Positions 18,584-26,767 of a stretch of 64,000 bases of DNA are shown here, piece after piece. Under the pieces are notes generated by a model that saw only the letters and a program-made list of their open reading frames with translations, was not told the origin of the DNA and did no database searches. Where the stretch lies: the NCBI RefSeq assembly GCF_019924635.1, contig NZ_CP065037.1, positions 3,844,001 through 3,908,000 of the forward strand. The letters are read 5' to 3'. This DNA is from Leifsonia sp. ZF2019 (GTDB lineage Bacteria; Actinomycetota; Actinomycetes; Actinomycetales; Microbacteriaceae). Position 1 is the first letter of the stretch. The number at the start of each line of letters is the position of its first letter. A program made the position numbers and the translations under genes.

Positions 18584-19330
18584 TCAATCCTCCTCGGCAC
18601 GACGCGCGATATCGTACGCGTCGAGTCGGCCGCACATCCCGAACGACTGCTCCGGACGGTTCAGGTGGGCGACCCGCGCGGCGGTCAGCGACATGGTTCC
18701 ACCGCCCGCCAGCTCATCGAGCCGCGCAATCGTTCGCGCCGCCTCGACCGCTGCACCCTCCTCGACCACCGCGCGCCACTCGTCGAGCTTCGGCCGGACG
18801 AGCGCGGCGGCGGCACGATGGAACGCCGCGAGCGGCTCCGTGTCGCCGGCGTCGAACGCCGTCGACAGTCGCTCGAAGCCCTCGAGAGCCAGATCCCGGC
18901 GGCTGCGTGCACGCGCCTCCCGCCCCGCGCCGGCCGCGTCGCCGAGATCGGCGCGCGCGGCATACGACTCGTGGTCCGCCAGGAATTCGGGCGGGAATGT
19001 CATGACGGCATCCCCCGCTTCCGGCAGACCGCCGTTCTGCATCACCACCACGACGACGAGATCGCCGTCGTTGATCGCCCGATGGATGGTTCCCGGCTCG
19101 AACCAGACGACATCGCCCGGGTGCAGGGCCGTCTCGGAATGCGCACCCATCGTGAGCGTCTCGAGCCTGCCCCGCCCGGAGACCACGACGTAGCACTCCG
19201 AGCAGGCCAGATGCAGATGCGGGGTCCCGCCGTGCTTGCCGTCGGAGCCCTCCCACGGGTACACCGCGAGGCGCGAGATCCCCACCGCTCCGGGAAAGGC
19301 GGGGTGCGGGCCACCGCCGCTGACGCTCAC
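18584..19330 (-). CDS. cupin-domain protein of a sugar operon
   Basis: 248 residues. A cupin barrel in the first 110 residues carries the metal-site histidines in TPHLHLACSECYVVVSG and FEPGTIHRAIN. A helical C-terminal half of unknown function follows. The GTG start overlaps the preceding PmoA-like gene by 4 bp (GTGA), so it is the last cistron of a seven-gene carbohydrate operon. Inference: a sugar isomerase, epimerase or sensor-like role. No terminator is visible between it and the dnaK promoter region on the same strand. Confidence 0.8.
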   Translation of the reverse strand: MSVSGGGPHPAFPGAVGISRLAVYPWEGSDGKHGGTPHLHLACSECYVVVSGRGRLETLTMGAHSETALHPGDVVWFEPGTIHRAINDGDLVVVVVMQNGGLPEAGDAVMTFPPEFLADHESYAARADLGDAAGAGREARARSRRDLALEGFERLSTAFDAGDTEPLAAFHRAAAALVRPKLDEWRAVVEEGAAVEAARTIARLDELAGGGTMSLTAARVAHLNRPEQSFGMCGRLDAYDIARRAEED

Positions 19331-20229
19331 GGCCGCAGCTCCCCCGCCAGCTCTTCCAGTTCGTCACGGCTGCATCGGCGATCGATGAAGACGACCCGAT
19401 GCGCCAGCCGGAGACGGGAGCCGGGGGCGAGTCCGATCTCCGTGTCGAACGCGGGCGACGGCGCCAGGCACGCGAACGGGCTGATCCGGCTGAACCAGCG
19501 AATCGGGACGGGGGCGGAGCTGGTGCCCGCGAACATGAGCACCGTTCCGCCGCCGTCGATCTCGTCATGCTGGCCGATGACCGCCGCCCAGTCGGAGACC
19601 GTCCCCATGACGGCCTCGCCCTCCGCCCCGTCGCCCCCCAGGATCGCGCCGTCCGTCCACGACCGCGGCCCGCGCCAGAACAGCCCCGCATAACCGGCGT
19701 CCGGGCGGCCGTGCGTGGTCGGGCTCCCCAGCCGCAGCTCACGGTCGGACACGTTCCGCAGTTCGGTGCTGAAGTCGAGCACCCAGCTCCCCCGTGTCTC
19801 GTCGAGCCGGTGGATGCGCTGCGTGCGCGCCTCCGCGAACCAGTGGCGGTCGTCGCTGGTGATCCAGCTGAGCCCTTCCTCGATAACGGCGGACGCCCCG
19901 TCAGTGTCGACGCGCTCGAAGCGGTCGTGACGGATGCGGCCCAGATTCTCCTTCCACACGTACCCCTCGTCGAGGGTGAAGGTCGGTCCGCCCCAGAAGT
20001 TCTGCCCCGACACGTGCGACCAGGTCATCTGGAGGCCCTTGTGCCAGCGGTGATCCCACGGCCGGGCGATGCTGAGCGGTGCCCCGGAGACGGTCCGGAT
20101 CGGGTGCAGGAACGGCTTGGGGGCCTCCGCGGCCGGCGCGTCCGGCCGGTACTCGTAGACGGCGAGCTCGACGCTGCCCGCGGTGATCGACAGCCGCGCG
20201 CCGTCGTCGTGCATCCGGATCTCAGGCAC
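19327..20229 (-). CDS. PmoA-like (DUF6807) family protein
   Basis: 300 residues. The pattern KPFLHPIRTVSGAPLSIARP then DHRWHKGLQMTWSHVSGQNFW is characteristic of the family annotated PmoA in carbohydrate gene clusters; the link to methane oxygenase is only by name. The GTG at 20229 has GGAGG at 6-nt spacing and overlaps the Gfo/Idh stop by 8 bp. These proteins usually accompany Gfo/Idh/MocA dehydrogenases, as here. The biochemical role is not established. Confidence 0.75.
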   Translation of the reverse strand: MPEIRMHDDGARLSITAGSVELAVYEYRPDAPAAEAPKPFLHPIRTVSGAPLSIARPWDHRWHKGLQMTWSHVSGQNFWGGPTFTLDEGYVWKENLGRIRHDRFERVDTDGASAVIEEGLSWITSDDRHWFAEARTQRIHRLDETRGSWVLDFSTELRNVSDRELRLGSPTTHGRPDAGYAGLFWRGPRSWTDGAILGGDGAEGEAVMGTVSDWAAVIGQHDEIDGGGTVLMFAGTSSAPVPIRWFSRISPFACLAPSPAFDTEIGLAPGSRLRLAHRVVFIDRRCSRDELEELAGELRP

Positions 20230-21340
20230 CGATGACCTCCGCACCGGCGATCGCACTCCGGTCGCCGCTCATCGTCGCGTAGAACGGCGACTCTGGAGTG
20301 ATGTCGCCCCGATGGACGGCCCGGCCGGTCGCCGCGGACGCGTAGAGGGCCGCCGTGAGATCGAGGACGCGACGGCCGTCCTCCCCGCTCGCCGTCGGGC
20401 GACGGTGGTCATGGTAGGCCGCGATCAGCTGCGCCAGCTGCGCGGTGTGCGAGCTGGCCAGGTCTTTCTCCGGCGCCCAGGCGCGGGCACGGGCGGGGTC
20501 GACCCCGGGCGCGGGAGTCCAGCGCCAGTCCGAATTGCTATAGCCGTACAGGTGCTCCACCTCGACCGTCGCGTCCCGGAAGTCGAAGCGCAGGTAGCTG
20601 GTCTCACGTGGCGACAGGATGCTGTTGACGACCGACACGATCGCACCGGACGCGAATCGGACCGCTGCGAACGATGCGTCCTCGGTCTCGATGTCCCTGG
20701 CCAGGGTGCCGCTCATCGCGCGCACCTCCTCCCAATCGCCCAGCACGTGCAGCAGCAGGTCCATCTGGTGGATACCGTGGCCCATCGTCGGCCCCCCTCC
20801 CTCCGTGCTCCACTGTCCCCGCCAGGGCACCTCGTAGTACGCGTCGTCGCGGAACCAGAGGGTGTGGCAGATGCCGACGAGAGGCTCGCCGAGTTCGCCG
20901 CTGGCGATGTGCTCTCTCAACCGCTGCGCTGCCGACCCGAACCGGTGCTGGAAGACGTAGGACACGTATGGCCCTGCGGCGCCCTCGTGCGCCGCCATCT
21001 CGTCGTACTCCGCGAGGGACAGGGCCGGCGGCTTCTCGCACCAGACCCAGGCCCCCGCATCCAGCGCGGCGATCACCGCCTCCCGGTGCGCGACCGGCGG
21101 CGTGCAGACGACCACCAGGTCGGGATTCACGCCCTCGAGCATCGCCCGGAGGTCGGAAAACGCCGCCGGGATGCCCGCCTCGCGCGCGAACGCCTCCGCG
21201 CGGACGAGGTCCACGTCGACGACCGCCACCAGCTCCGTCTCGGCGGCGTGCGCACGCAGAGCCGGAAGGTGGTGCAGGGTGGCGATGTTCCCCGCCCCGA
21301 CGATGGCGGTGCGGATGGGGGCGACGGTGGGGTGGTTCAT
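20222..21340 (-). CDS. Gfo/Idh/MocA family oxidoreductase
   Basis: 372 residues. It has an N-terminal NAD(P) site TAIVGAGNIATLHHLPAL, the EKPPALSLAEYDEM segment with the catalytic-region lysine, and a C-terminal alpha/beta domain with GHGIHQMDLLLHVLGDW. Probably a cytoplasmic dehydrogenase acting on the sugar or glycoside brought in by the operon's ABC transporter. Its ATG overlaps the hydrolase stop by 4 bp (ATGA), and it overlaps the PmoA-like gene at its 3' end. Confidence 0.88.
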   Translation of the reverse strand: MNHPTVAPIRTAIVGAGNIATLHHLPALRAHAAETELVAVVDVDLVRAEAFAREAGIPAAFSDLRAMLEGVNPDLVVVCTPPVAHREAVIAALDAGAWVWCEKPPALSLAEYDEMAAHEGAAGPYVSYVFQHRFGSAAQRLREHIASGELGEPLVGICHTLWFRDDAYYEVPWRGQWSTEGGGPTMGHGIHQMDLLLHVLGDWEEVRAMSGTLARDIETEDASFAAVRFASGAIVSVVNSILSPRETSYLRFDFRDATVEVEHLYGYSNSDWRWTPAPGVDPARARAWAPEKDLASSHTAQLAQLIAAYHDHRRPTASGEDGRRVLDLTAALYASAATGRAVHRGDITPESPFYATMSGDRSAIAGAEVIGA

Positions 21341-22260
21341 GTGGTCCTCTCTTCGCCGGCGGGCAGTTGTCCGTCCGGCGCGGTCAGGGTTTCAGCCAGC
21401 CAGGTGATCGCGGCGAGCTGGAGGGTCAGCGGGAAAGCGTGGCCGCCAGAGAAGCGGATGACATCGGTGCGTTCCGGGTCGAGCCGCGCGACGACGGCGT
21501 CGACACCGTCAGCAGGGAAGAGCGGGTCGTCATCGCCCGCGAGTACGAGCAGGCTCTGCCCGTGAAGCGTCGCAGCGACAGCCGGGAGATCGCCCGCGGG
21601 CAGAATGCCCGGCACGTAATACGCCGGGTTGTGGAAGACGCCCGCGGGCCCGAAGGAGGCGATGCTCCCCGCGCCGCAGCTGACGACACCGGCGCGGATG
21701 CGCGGGTCGACGGCCATCGTGAACAGGGAGACCTGACCGCCCAGCGAGTGCCCGATGACGCCGACCGGGCCGTCGACTCCCGCCTCGTCGATCAGCCAGC
21801 TGACCGCGAGCGAGACATCGTCGCTGTGCCGGCCCTGCAGCGTCAGCCCCCCGGCGACGAGCTCCCAGGCGGTCTGCTGCTCCGCCGCAGCGGGGTCACC
21901 GCTCGCGGGCATCCGCTCCTCGAACCCCGAGAGGTCGGGGACGATGACCGGGATGCCGGTCGCCGCGACTCGGAGGCCGTAGGCCATCTCAGGGTCGCCG
22001 GCGAGTCCCGCCGGCTCGCTCTTGCCGAGGTCGAACCGGCCGTTGTGCTGGTGCACCGCGACCACGGCGGCCGGCCACGGTGGCGGTGAGGTCGTCAGCA
22101 GGAGGGCCGGGACGACCCTGTCGGCCGCGACCAACTCGATCCGCTCGATGTCGACGCCGGCGTGATGCTCCACGTCGCCGCGTCGCACCTCCGTCGGCCG
22201 CTGCGATTCGGGCGCGCCGACCGCGAGGAGCCGACGCAGCCCGGCGCGATCGAGGCTCAC
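21337..22260 (-). CDS. alpha/beta hydrolase (dienelactone hydrolase/acetyl-xylan-esterase-like)
   Basis: 307 residues. The nucleophile elbow GHSLGG near residue 168, an aspartate in AGDDDPLFP and a histidine in FSGGHAFP make a plausible triad. An upstream VAVHQHNGRFDLGKSEP segment is typical of secreted-type and cytoplasmic carbohydrate esterases of this group. The GTG at 22260 overlaps the permease stop (GTGA), which settles the start; the frame open to 22692 is permease antisense. Inference: removes an acyl group from the imported sugar. Confidence 0.82.
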   Translation of the reverse strand: MSLDRAGLRRLLAVGAPESQRPTEVRRGDVEHHAGVDIERIELVAADRVVPALLLTTSPPPWPAAVVAVHQHNGRFDLGKSEPAGLAGDPEMAYGLRVAATGIPVIVPDLSGFEERMPASGDPAAAEQQTAWELVAGGLTLQGRHSDDVSLAVSWLIDEAGVDGPVGVIGHSLGGQVSLFTMAVDPRIRAGVVSCGAGSIASFGPAGVFHNPAYYVPGILPAGDLPAVAATLHGQSLLVLAGDDDPLFPADGVDAVVARLDPERTDVIRFSGGHAFPLTLQLAAITWLAETLTAPDGQLPAGEERTT

Positions 22261-23081
22261 TTGACTGCTCCCGCCATCATGCCCGCTTGGAGCCTCCGCT
22301 GGCCGCCGATGAAGATGACCACGAGGGGGATCGAGGTGAGCACCGCCAATGCCATCAGGCTGTTCCAGGACGCGTTGAGGCTGCCGACCTGCTGCGCCAG
22401 GATGACGCTCACGGGGAACAGGCCGGAATCGTTGAGGAACGTGATCGCGTAGATGAACTCCCCCCACGCGATCATGAAGCTCAACAGCCCAACCGTGACC
22501 AGACCGTTGCGGGCGAGCGGCAGAACGATGTGCCATACGACCTTCCAGCGGTTCGCCCCGTCGATCATGGCGGCCTGCTCGAGTTCCACCGGGACCTCGA
22601 CGAAGAACGGGCGAACCAGGACGATGCCGAGCGGAAGCAGAAGCGCGACGTCCGCCAGCACGACCCCCACGGTCGAGTTGACCAGCCCCCACGCTCCGAA
22701 CAGCCCGTACAACGGGATGGCGTTGGTCGCCTGCGGGATCATCTGGACGACCACCAGGATGATCATCGTCGCGGCGATCACGACGGAGCCGAGCCGTCCG
22801 CGCACGTGGCTGAGCCCGTATCCCGCGAGCGCCGACAACACGACGACCAGGAGGGCGGTGGCGACCGCGATGATGGCGGACTGCGCGATCGGGCCGCCGA
22901 CGCCGCCGAGCACGCGCTCATAGGCCTCGACGCTGAACTCGGTGGGGAACCCCGCTCCCGCGACCCTGTCGGACGCCAGAGATTCCAGCAGGATCCAGGC
23001 GAGCGGCACGGCGTAGACCACCAAGAGCAGGCAGCAGCCGGCTGTGGCGATCCACCTCCGGCGGAACAACAGTGCGATCAT
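22257..23081 (-). CDS. carbohydrate ABC transporter permease (MalG type)
   Basis: 274 residues with six transmembrane helices. The EAA loop is EQAAMIDGANRWKVVWHIVLP near residue 175. It starts at ATG 23081, overlapping the stop of the MalF-type permease by 4 bp. One half of the membrane channel of the second CUT1 importer in the window. No ATPase gene is linked. Confidence 0.93.
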   Translation of the reverse strand: MIALLFRRRWIATAGCCLLLVVYAVPLAWILLESLASDRVAGAGFPTEFSVEAYERVLGGVGGPIAQSAIIAVATALLVVVLSALAGYGLSHVRGRLGSVVIAATMIILVVVQMIPQATNAIPLYGLFGAWGLVNSTVGVVLADVALLLPLGIVLVRPFFVEVPVELEQAAMIDGANRWKVVWHIVLPLARNGLVTVGLLSFMIAWGEFIYAITFLNDSGLFPVSVILAQQVGSLNASWNSLMALAVLTSIPLVVIFIGGQRRLQAGMMAGAVK

Positions 23082-24040
23082 CGACCCACCGCCTCTTTGC
23101 CCGTCGACCGGATGTACCCGTTCGCGACGACCAGCACGACCACGATCGACACGACCGCAACGGCCCCCGCGATGCCGAACTGGAAGTTCTGGAAGGCCGC
23201 GACATAGCCGAAGTACGGCAGCGTCTGGGACGACGTGCCGGGTCCACCGCCGGTGACGACGTAGATGAAGTTGAAGCTGCTCCCGAACCCGTAGACGAAG
23301 ACGAGCACAGCGAGGGTCGCGATGATTCCGCGCATCTGGGGAATGACCACTCGCACGATGGTCTGGAAGGCGCTGGCGCCATCCAGCGACGCCGCCTCCA
23401 GTGTGTCGGCGGGGACGCCGAGCAGGCCGGCCTTCAGGACGGTGGCGGCGAACGGGATGTTGGCCCACATGGTGATCGCAATCAACGTCCAGAGCACCAG
23501 CGACGAGTCACCCAGCCACGACACCTGCGGGAGGCCGAGGGAGCGGGCCGCATCGTTGATCGGTCCGGTGCCCTGGAGCAGGAACTTCCAGCCGGTCCCC
23601 GTCACGATCGGCGGAAGCGCCCAGCACAGCATCATCAGACCCTGGACGAAGCGGCTCAGCCGCGTGTCCTTGGTGAGCCAGACCGCCGCGATGAACCCGA
23701 GGACGAGCACCCCGGCGAGCAGGACGACCGTGAACACGAAGCTGCGTCCGAAAGCGTGCCAGAAATCGGACGACGAGAAGATCGTCTGGAAGTTCTGCGC
23801 GCCGGCGAACGGCCAGTCGCCGATGATGTTCTGCGGCCCCACCTCGCTGACACTCATGCGGAAGAGCTGCACGATCGGGACGATCGCGAGCACGCCGAGG
23901 AAGAGCAGCGGAAGCAGCAGGGCCGCGTACGACGGGACGGCGCTCCGCGCCCGCGGGCGGCGTGGGCCGGACCCCCGAGGAGGAGCGGGGGTCCGGTCGC
24001 GTGCCGTCCGGGGGACGACGCCGGTGGGTGAGATGGCCAT
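23078..24040 (-). CDS. carbohydrate ABC transporter permease (MalF type)
   Basis: 320 residues. The Arg/Pro-rich cytoplasmic N-terminus of about 35 residues is followed by six membrane helices, with the EAA loop LEAASLDGASAFQTIVRVVIP near residue 210. It starts 6 bp after the binding-protein stop and partners the MalG-type permease that overlaps its end. Confidence 0.93.
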   Translation of the reverse strand: MAISPTGVVPRTARDRTPAPPRGSGPRRPRARSAVPSYAALLLPLLFLGVLAIVPIVQLFRMSVSEVGPQNIIGDWPFAGAQNFQTIFSSSDFWHAFGRSFVFTVVLLAGVLVLGFIAAVWLTKDTRLSRFVQGLMMLCWALPPIVTGTGWKFLLQGTGPINDAARSLGLPQVSWLGDSSLVLWTLIAITMWANIPFAATVLKAGLLGVPADTLEAASLDGASAFQTIVRVVIPQMRGIIATLAVLVFVYGFGSSFNFIYVVTGGGPGTSSQTLPYFGYVAAFQNFQFGIAGAVAVVSIVVVLVVANGYIRSTGKEAVGR

Positions 24041-24046
24041 GCGGAC

Positions 24047-25282
24047 TCAGCAGCCGCCGTTTCCGAGGTCTGTCTCGAGGCCGGAGGCGAGCTTCTTCGC
24101 GGCGTCCTCGGCGCTGTACTGCCCGGCGGCGAAGCCGCTGATCGTGTTGCCGAAGTTGGTCACCGCCGTGTTGGAGTTCTTGCCGGTCGGCCACTTGCCG
24201 ACCGTGGGGATCTCCTGCAGGAAGCCATCCAGATACGGCTTCTCTTTGAGAGCGCTCTGCATGTCGGTGCGTGTCACCAGGCTTCCCATGATGTCGAGGG
24301 AGGCCTGCTGCGCCTCCGTGGAGAGCCAGCCGAGCTTCAGGTACTCCCACGCCATCTCCGGGTTCTTGGCGTAGCCGCCCACGGCCTGGCCCTCGCCTCC
24401 GGGAAGCACGTGGGTGCCCTTCGGACCGGCCGGGATCGGGGCTGTCCCGAACTCGAACGTGGCCTCTTTCTGGATCTGGCCGAGGTTCCAGTTGCCGTTG
24501 AGCAGGAACCCGACGTCCCCCTTGGTGAACATCGACGGCGTCTGCACGTTGGTCAGCTCCTGATAGCCCGTGGGAAGGTAGCCCTTCTTCGCCCAGCCGT
24601 CGAGGCGTTCGAGCACGCTGACGGTCTTCGGGGAGTCGATGCTGCAGAAGTCGACGCCTTCGCCGGCGAGGAACGGGTACCACGACCACGTGCCGTCGAC
24701 GCCCGGGTCGGCGTTGTTGAGCAGCGGGGTCTTCCCGTTCTGCTTGAGGACCGCCATCGCCTTCTCGAAATCGTCGATCGTCGTCGGGACGGGGATCGAG
24801 TATTGGTCGAGAAGGGTTTTGTTGTACCAGAGGCCCTGGATGTTGACGTAGGTCTGGAACGTCTTGACCCTGTCCTTCGCGTCACGCCAGACGACGCTGT
24901 CCGGATAGGGCGACGGATCGCCGAGGCTCGCCCACTGCTCGGTCATGTCGGCCATGACACCGGCGGCGTCGAGCTGGCCGAAGTCCGCGGCCGGGTTGTT
25001 GATGACGACGTCCGGCCCCGAGCGGGTGCCGGCCGCGGCCAGCAGCTTCGAGTCGAGCTGTCCGGCCGGGATGTTCACATAGTCGACCGTGATGTCGGGA
25101 TGCTTGGCATTGAAGAGCTTGGCCGCTTCCTTCTCGTACTGCAGCTGCTGCGGCGTGCTGAAGTACGACCACACGGTGACCGTCTTCGGGGCGGACGAGC
25201 CACCGCTTGCACACGCGGTCAACGACAGGCCCAGCAGCGCGGCGGCCGCAGCGATGGCTGCGGTGCGACGTGTGTTCAACAT
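24047..25282 (-). CDS. extracellular sugar-binding lipoprotein (CUT1 family)
   Basis: 411 residues with lipobox LTAC (C24) and a family-1 solute-binding fold (VTVWSYFSTPQQLQYEKEAA, LWYNKTLLDQY, GDVGFLLNGNWNLGQ). It captures the operon's sugar outside the membrane. First of seven cistrons, with ribosome binding site AGAGGAGAA. Two copies of a LacI-type operator lie 39-85 bp upstream. Confidence 0.93.
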   Translation of the reverse strand: MLNTRRTAAIAAAAALLGLSLTACASGGSSAPKTVTVWSYFSTPQQLQYEKEAAKLFNAKHPDITVDYVNIPAGQLDSKLLAAAGTRSGPDVVINNPAADFGQLDAAGVMADMTEQWASLGDPSPYPDSVVWRDAKDRVKTFQTYVNIQGLWYNKTLLDQYSIPVPTTIDDFEKAMAVLKQNGKTPLLNNADPGVDGTWSWYPFLAGEGVDFCSIDSPKTVSVLERLDGWAKKGYLPTGYQELTNVQTPSMFTKGDVGFLLNGNWNLGQIQKEATFEFGTAPIPAGPKGTHVLPGGEGQAVGGYAKNPEMAWEYLKLGWLSTEAQQASLDIMGSLVTRTDMQSALKEKPYLDGFLQEIPTVGKWPTGKNSNTAVTNFGNTISGFAAGQYSAEDAAKKLASGLETDLGNGGC

Positions 25283-25320
25283 CTGTGGTTCTCCTCTTCA
25301 TCGGGGATGGGCAAGCCAGA

Positions 25321-25336
25321 TGGACAACGCTTTCCA
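25321..25336. promoter_or_regulatory. LacI-type operator, proximal copy
   Basis: TGGACAACGCTTTCCA, a CG-centred imperfect palindrome identical to the copy at 25352-25367. It lies downstream of the probable promoter of the seven-gene operon, so bound repressor would act as a roadblock or form a loop. Confidence 0.7.
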
Positions 25337-25351
25337 CTAGCGGAAACAACG

Positions 25352-25367
25352 TGGACAACGCTTTCCA
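25352..25367. promoter_or_regulatory. LacI-type operator, distal copy
   Basis: An identical 16-bp copy of the operator at 25321, 31 bp away (about three helical turns). It lies next to the CATAAT -10 box, where it would cover the start site. Confidence 0.7.
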
Positions 25368-25368
25368 C

Positions 25369-25398
25369 ATTATGAACAGGTCGACGTCACGACGTCAA
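25369..25398 (-). promoter_or_regulatory. promoter of the seven-gene sugar operon
   Basis: On the minus strand TTGACG (25393-25398) and CATAAT (25369-25374) are 18 bp apart. The -35 box overlaps the stop codon of the LacI gene, so the operon can be transcribed separately from its regulator. Confidence 0.5.
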
Positions 25399-26435
25399 GA
25401 GGTCGGGCGCGGAGGCGTGCTCGCGCGCAGCATCACCTCGCCGCCGATCGAGGAGACCAGGGCTCCGGGATGCGGATCGAGCACCAGCTCGACGGCCTGA
25501 CGCCCCATGCGCTCCAGCGGCAACCGGACCGTCGTGAGCGACGGCGTGAAATCCTCCAACAGCTCGACATCGCCGAATCCGGCGATCCCGACATCCACTC
25601 CCGGGACGAGCCCCGCGTCCCGGATCGCAGCGAGCGCGCCGATCGCCATGACGTCCGCCACCGCGAAGAAGCAGTCCGGCCTCGCGCCGGTCGCCAAGAT
25701 CTGGGCGGCCGCCGCGTACCCACCCGCCCGGTTGATCTTCGAGGGGATCCGCCACGCGAGAGGCGCCTCCCCGCCGGCCGCGGTCACCCCCTCGACGAAC
25801 CCGCGCTGCCGGGCGACCGGCGTCGCCAGGTGGGACGGGCCCCCCAGAAGGGCGAACCGCTGGTAGCCGGCAGCGACCAAGGCGCCACCGAGGGCGCGCG
25901 CGGCCCCCGCGTTGTCCACTTCGAGGGTGCGGAACCCCTCGATCCCCCCGCCGACGAAGGCGACAGTGCCGCCCATCTGCTCATAGTCGGCGAGCGCACG
26001 GCCCACCCGCTCCTCCGTGTCCTCGTCCAGAGTGCGACTCACTGTCATCACGACGTGCCGAGGACGCTGGCCGCGGATGGCGTTCAGCGCCGAGCGTTCC
26101 CGGCTCGGGTCGCCTCCCGTGGTGATGATGGTCACGACCAGGCCGTTCGCCTCGGCCACCTCCGTCACGCCCGACACGATGCCCGCGAAGTAGGGATCGA
26201 CGATGCTGCCCACCATGACAGCGACCGTCTCGCTCAGCCCTCGGGCGATCCCCTGTGCCAGCAGATTCGTCGAGTAGTTGAGGTCGGCCGCCGAACGCTC
26301 CACCCGGGCCCGCAGCGCGTCGGACACATTGCGAGAACTGCCGTTCAGCGCACGCGATGCCGTCGACAGCGACACCCGCGCGTGAGCCGCGACATCTTTC
26401 AGGGTGACCGGTCCACCCTTGCGACTGACCGCCAT
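25395..26435 (-). CDS. LacI family transcriptional regulator
   Basis: 346 residues. The N-terminal helix-turn-helix and hinge (TLKDVAAHARVSLSTASRALNG, LNYSTNLLAQGIARG) are followed by an effector domain with typical motifs (VGSIVDPYFAGIVSGV, SLTTVRLPLERMG). The start has GGAGGG upstream. It sits directly upstream of the seven-gene sugar operon in the same orientation, and two identical operators lie between them. It is the presumptive repressor of that operon. Confidence 0.9.
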   Translation of the reverse strand: MAVSRKGGPVTLKDVAAHARVSLSTASRALNGSSRNVSDALRARVERSAADLNYSTNLLAQGIARGLSETVAVMVGSIVDPYFAGIVSGVTEVAEANGLVVTIITTGGDPSRERSALNAIRGQRPRHVVMTVSRTLDEDTEERVGRALADYEQMGGTVAFVGGGIEGFRTLEVDNAGAARALGGALVAAGYQRFALLGGPSHLATPVARQRGFVEGVTAAGGEAPLAWRIPSKINRAGGYAAAAQILATGARPDCFFAVADVMAIGALAAIRDAGLVPGVDVGIAGFGDVELLEDFTPSLTTVRLPLERMGRQAVELVLDPHPGALVSSIGGEVMLRASTPPRPTS

Positions 26436-26532
26436 CCGCGCCCTCCGCGTCTTCCTCGGGGCTGGAGTCGTACCGTCACGCTCGCGCCCGAACTGAGATT
26501 AGCGGTGCGTGGGCGTCGATGCGCAACCGGGG

Positions 26533-26736
26533 ACCACCGTCGATCGCGTGATGGACATGGATCCCGACCCTGCCGACGCCGCCGTCCCCGCTCTCGCCGG
26601 TGATCACGGAGGGCCCCTGCTCTCCTCGCGCGCCATCGAGGCACTGCAGAGCATCGACCCCGCCACCCTCGACGAAGTGCAGGCGTTCCGGGACGATTTC
26701 GCGCGGTTCATCATGCCCTACACGTTCGGCATCGAC
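26533..26736 (+). pseudogene. truncated 5' duplicate of the small alarmone synthetase gene (left direct repeat)
   Basis: This 204-bp stretch matches 38316-38519 at 200 positions by my eye alignment. It covers 18-24 bp of leader and about 60 codons (MDPDPADAAVPALAGDHGG onward) of the synthetase. After the shared IMPY-FGID the sequence changes abruptly into the 3' flank of the aldolase-SDR gene, so no RelA/SpoT catalytic domain is present. One mismatch changes the -10-like TAGCGT of the intact gene to TCGCGT. With the right copy it brackets an 11.6-kb catabolic cassette. Confidence 0.85.
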
Positions 26737-26767
26737 ATTCCGGTCGCGGCAGCCGCGGCGCCGCCGG

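Noticed and set aside
19327..20229. A methane monooxygenase subunit (PmoA)
   Set aside because: The family name is misleading: the protein is soluble, shares no membrane-helix pattern with particulate methane monooxygenase and sits in a sugar operon.
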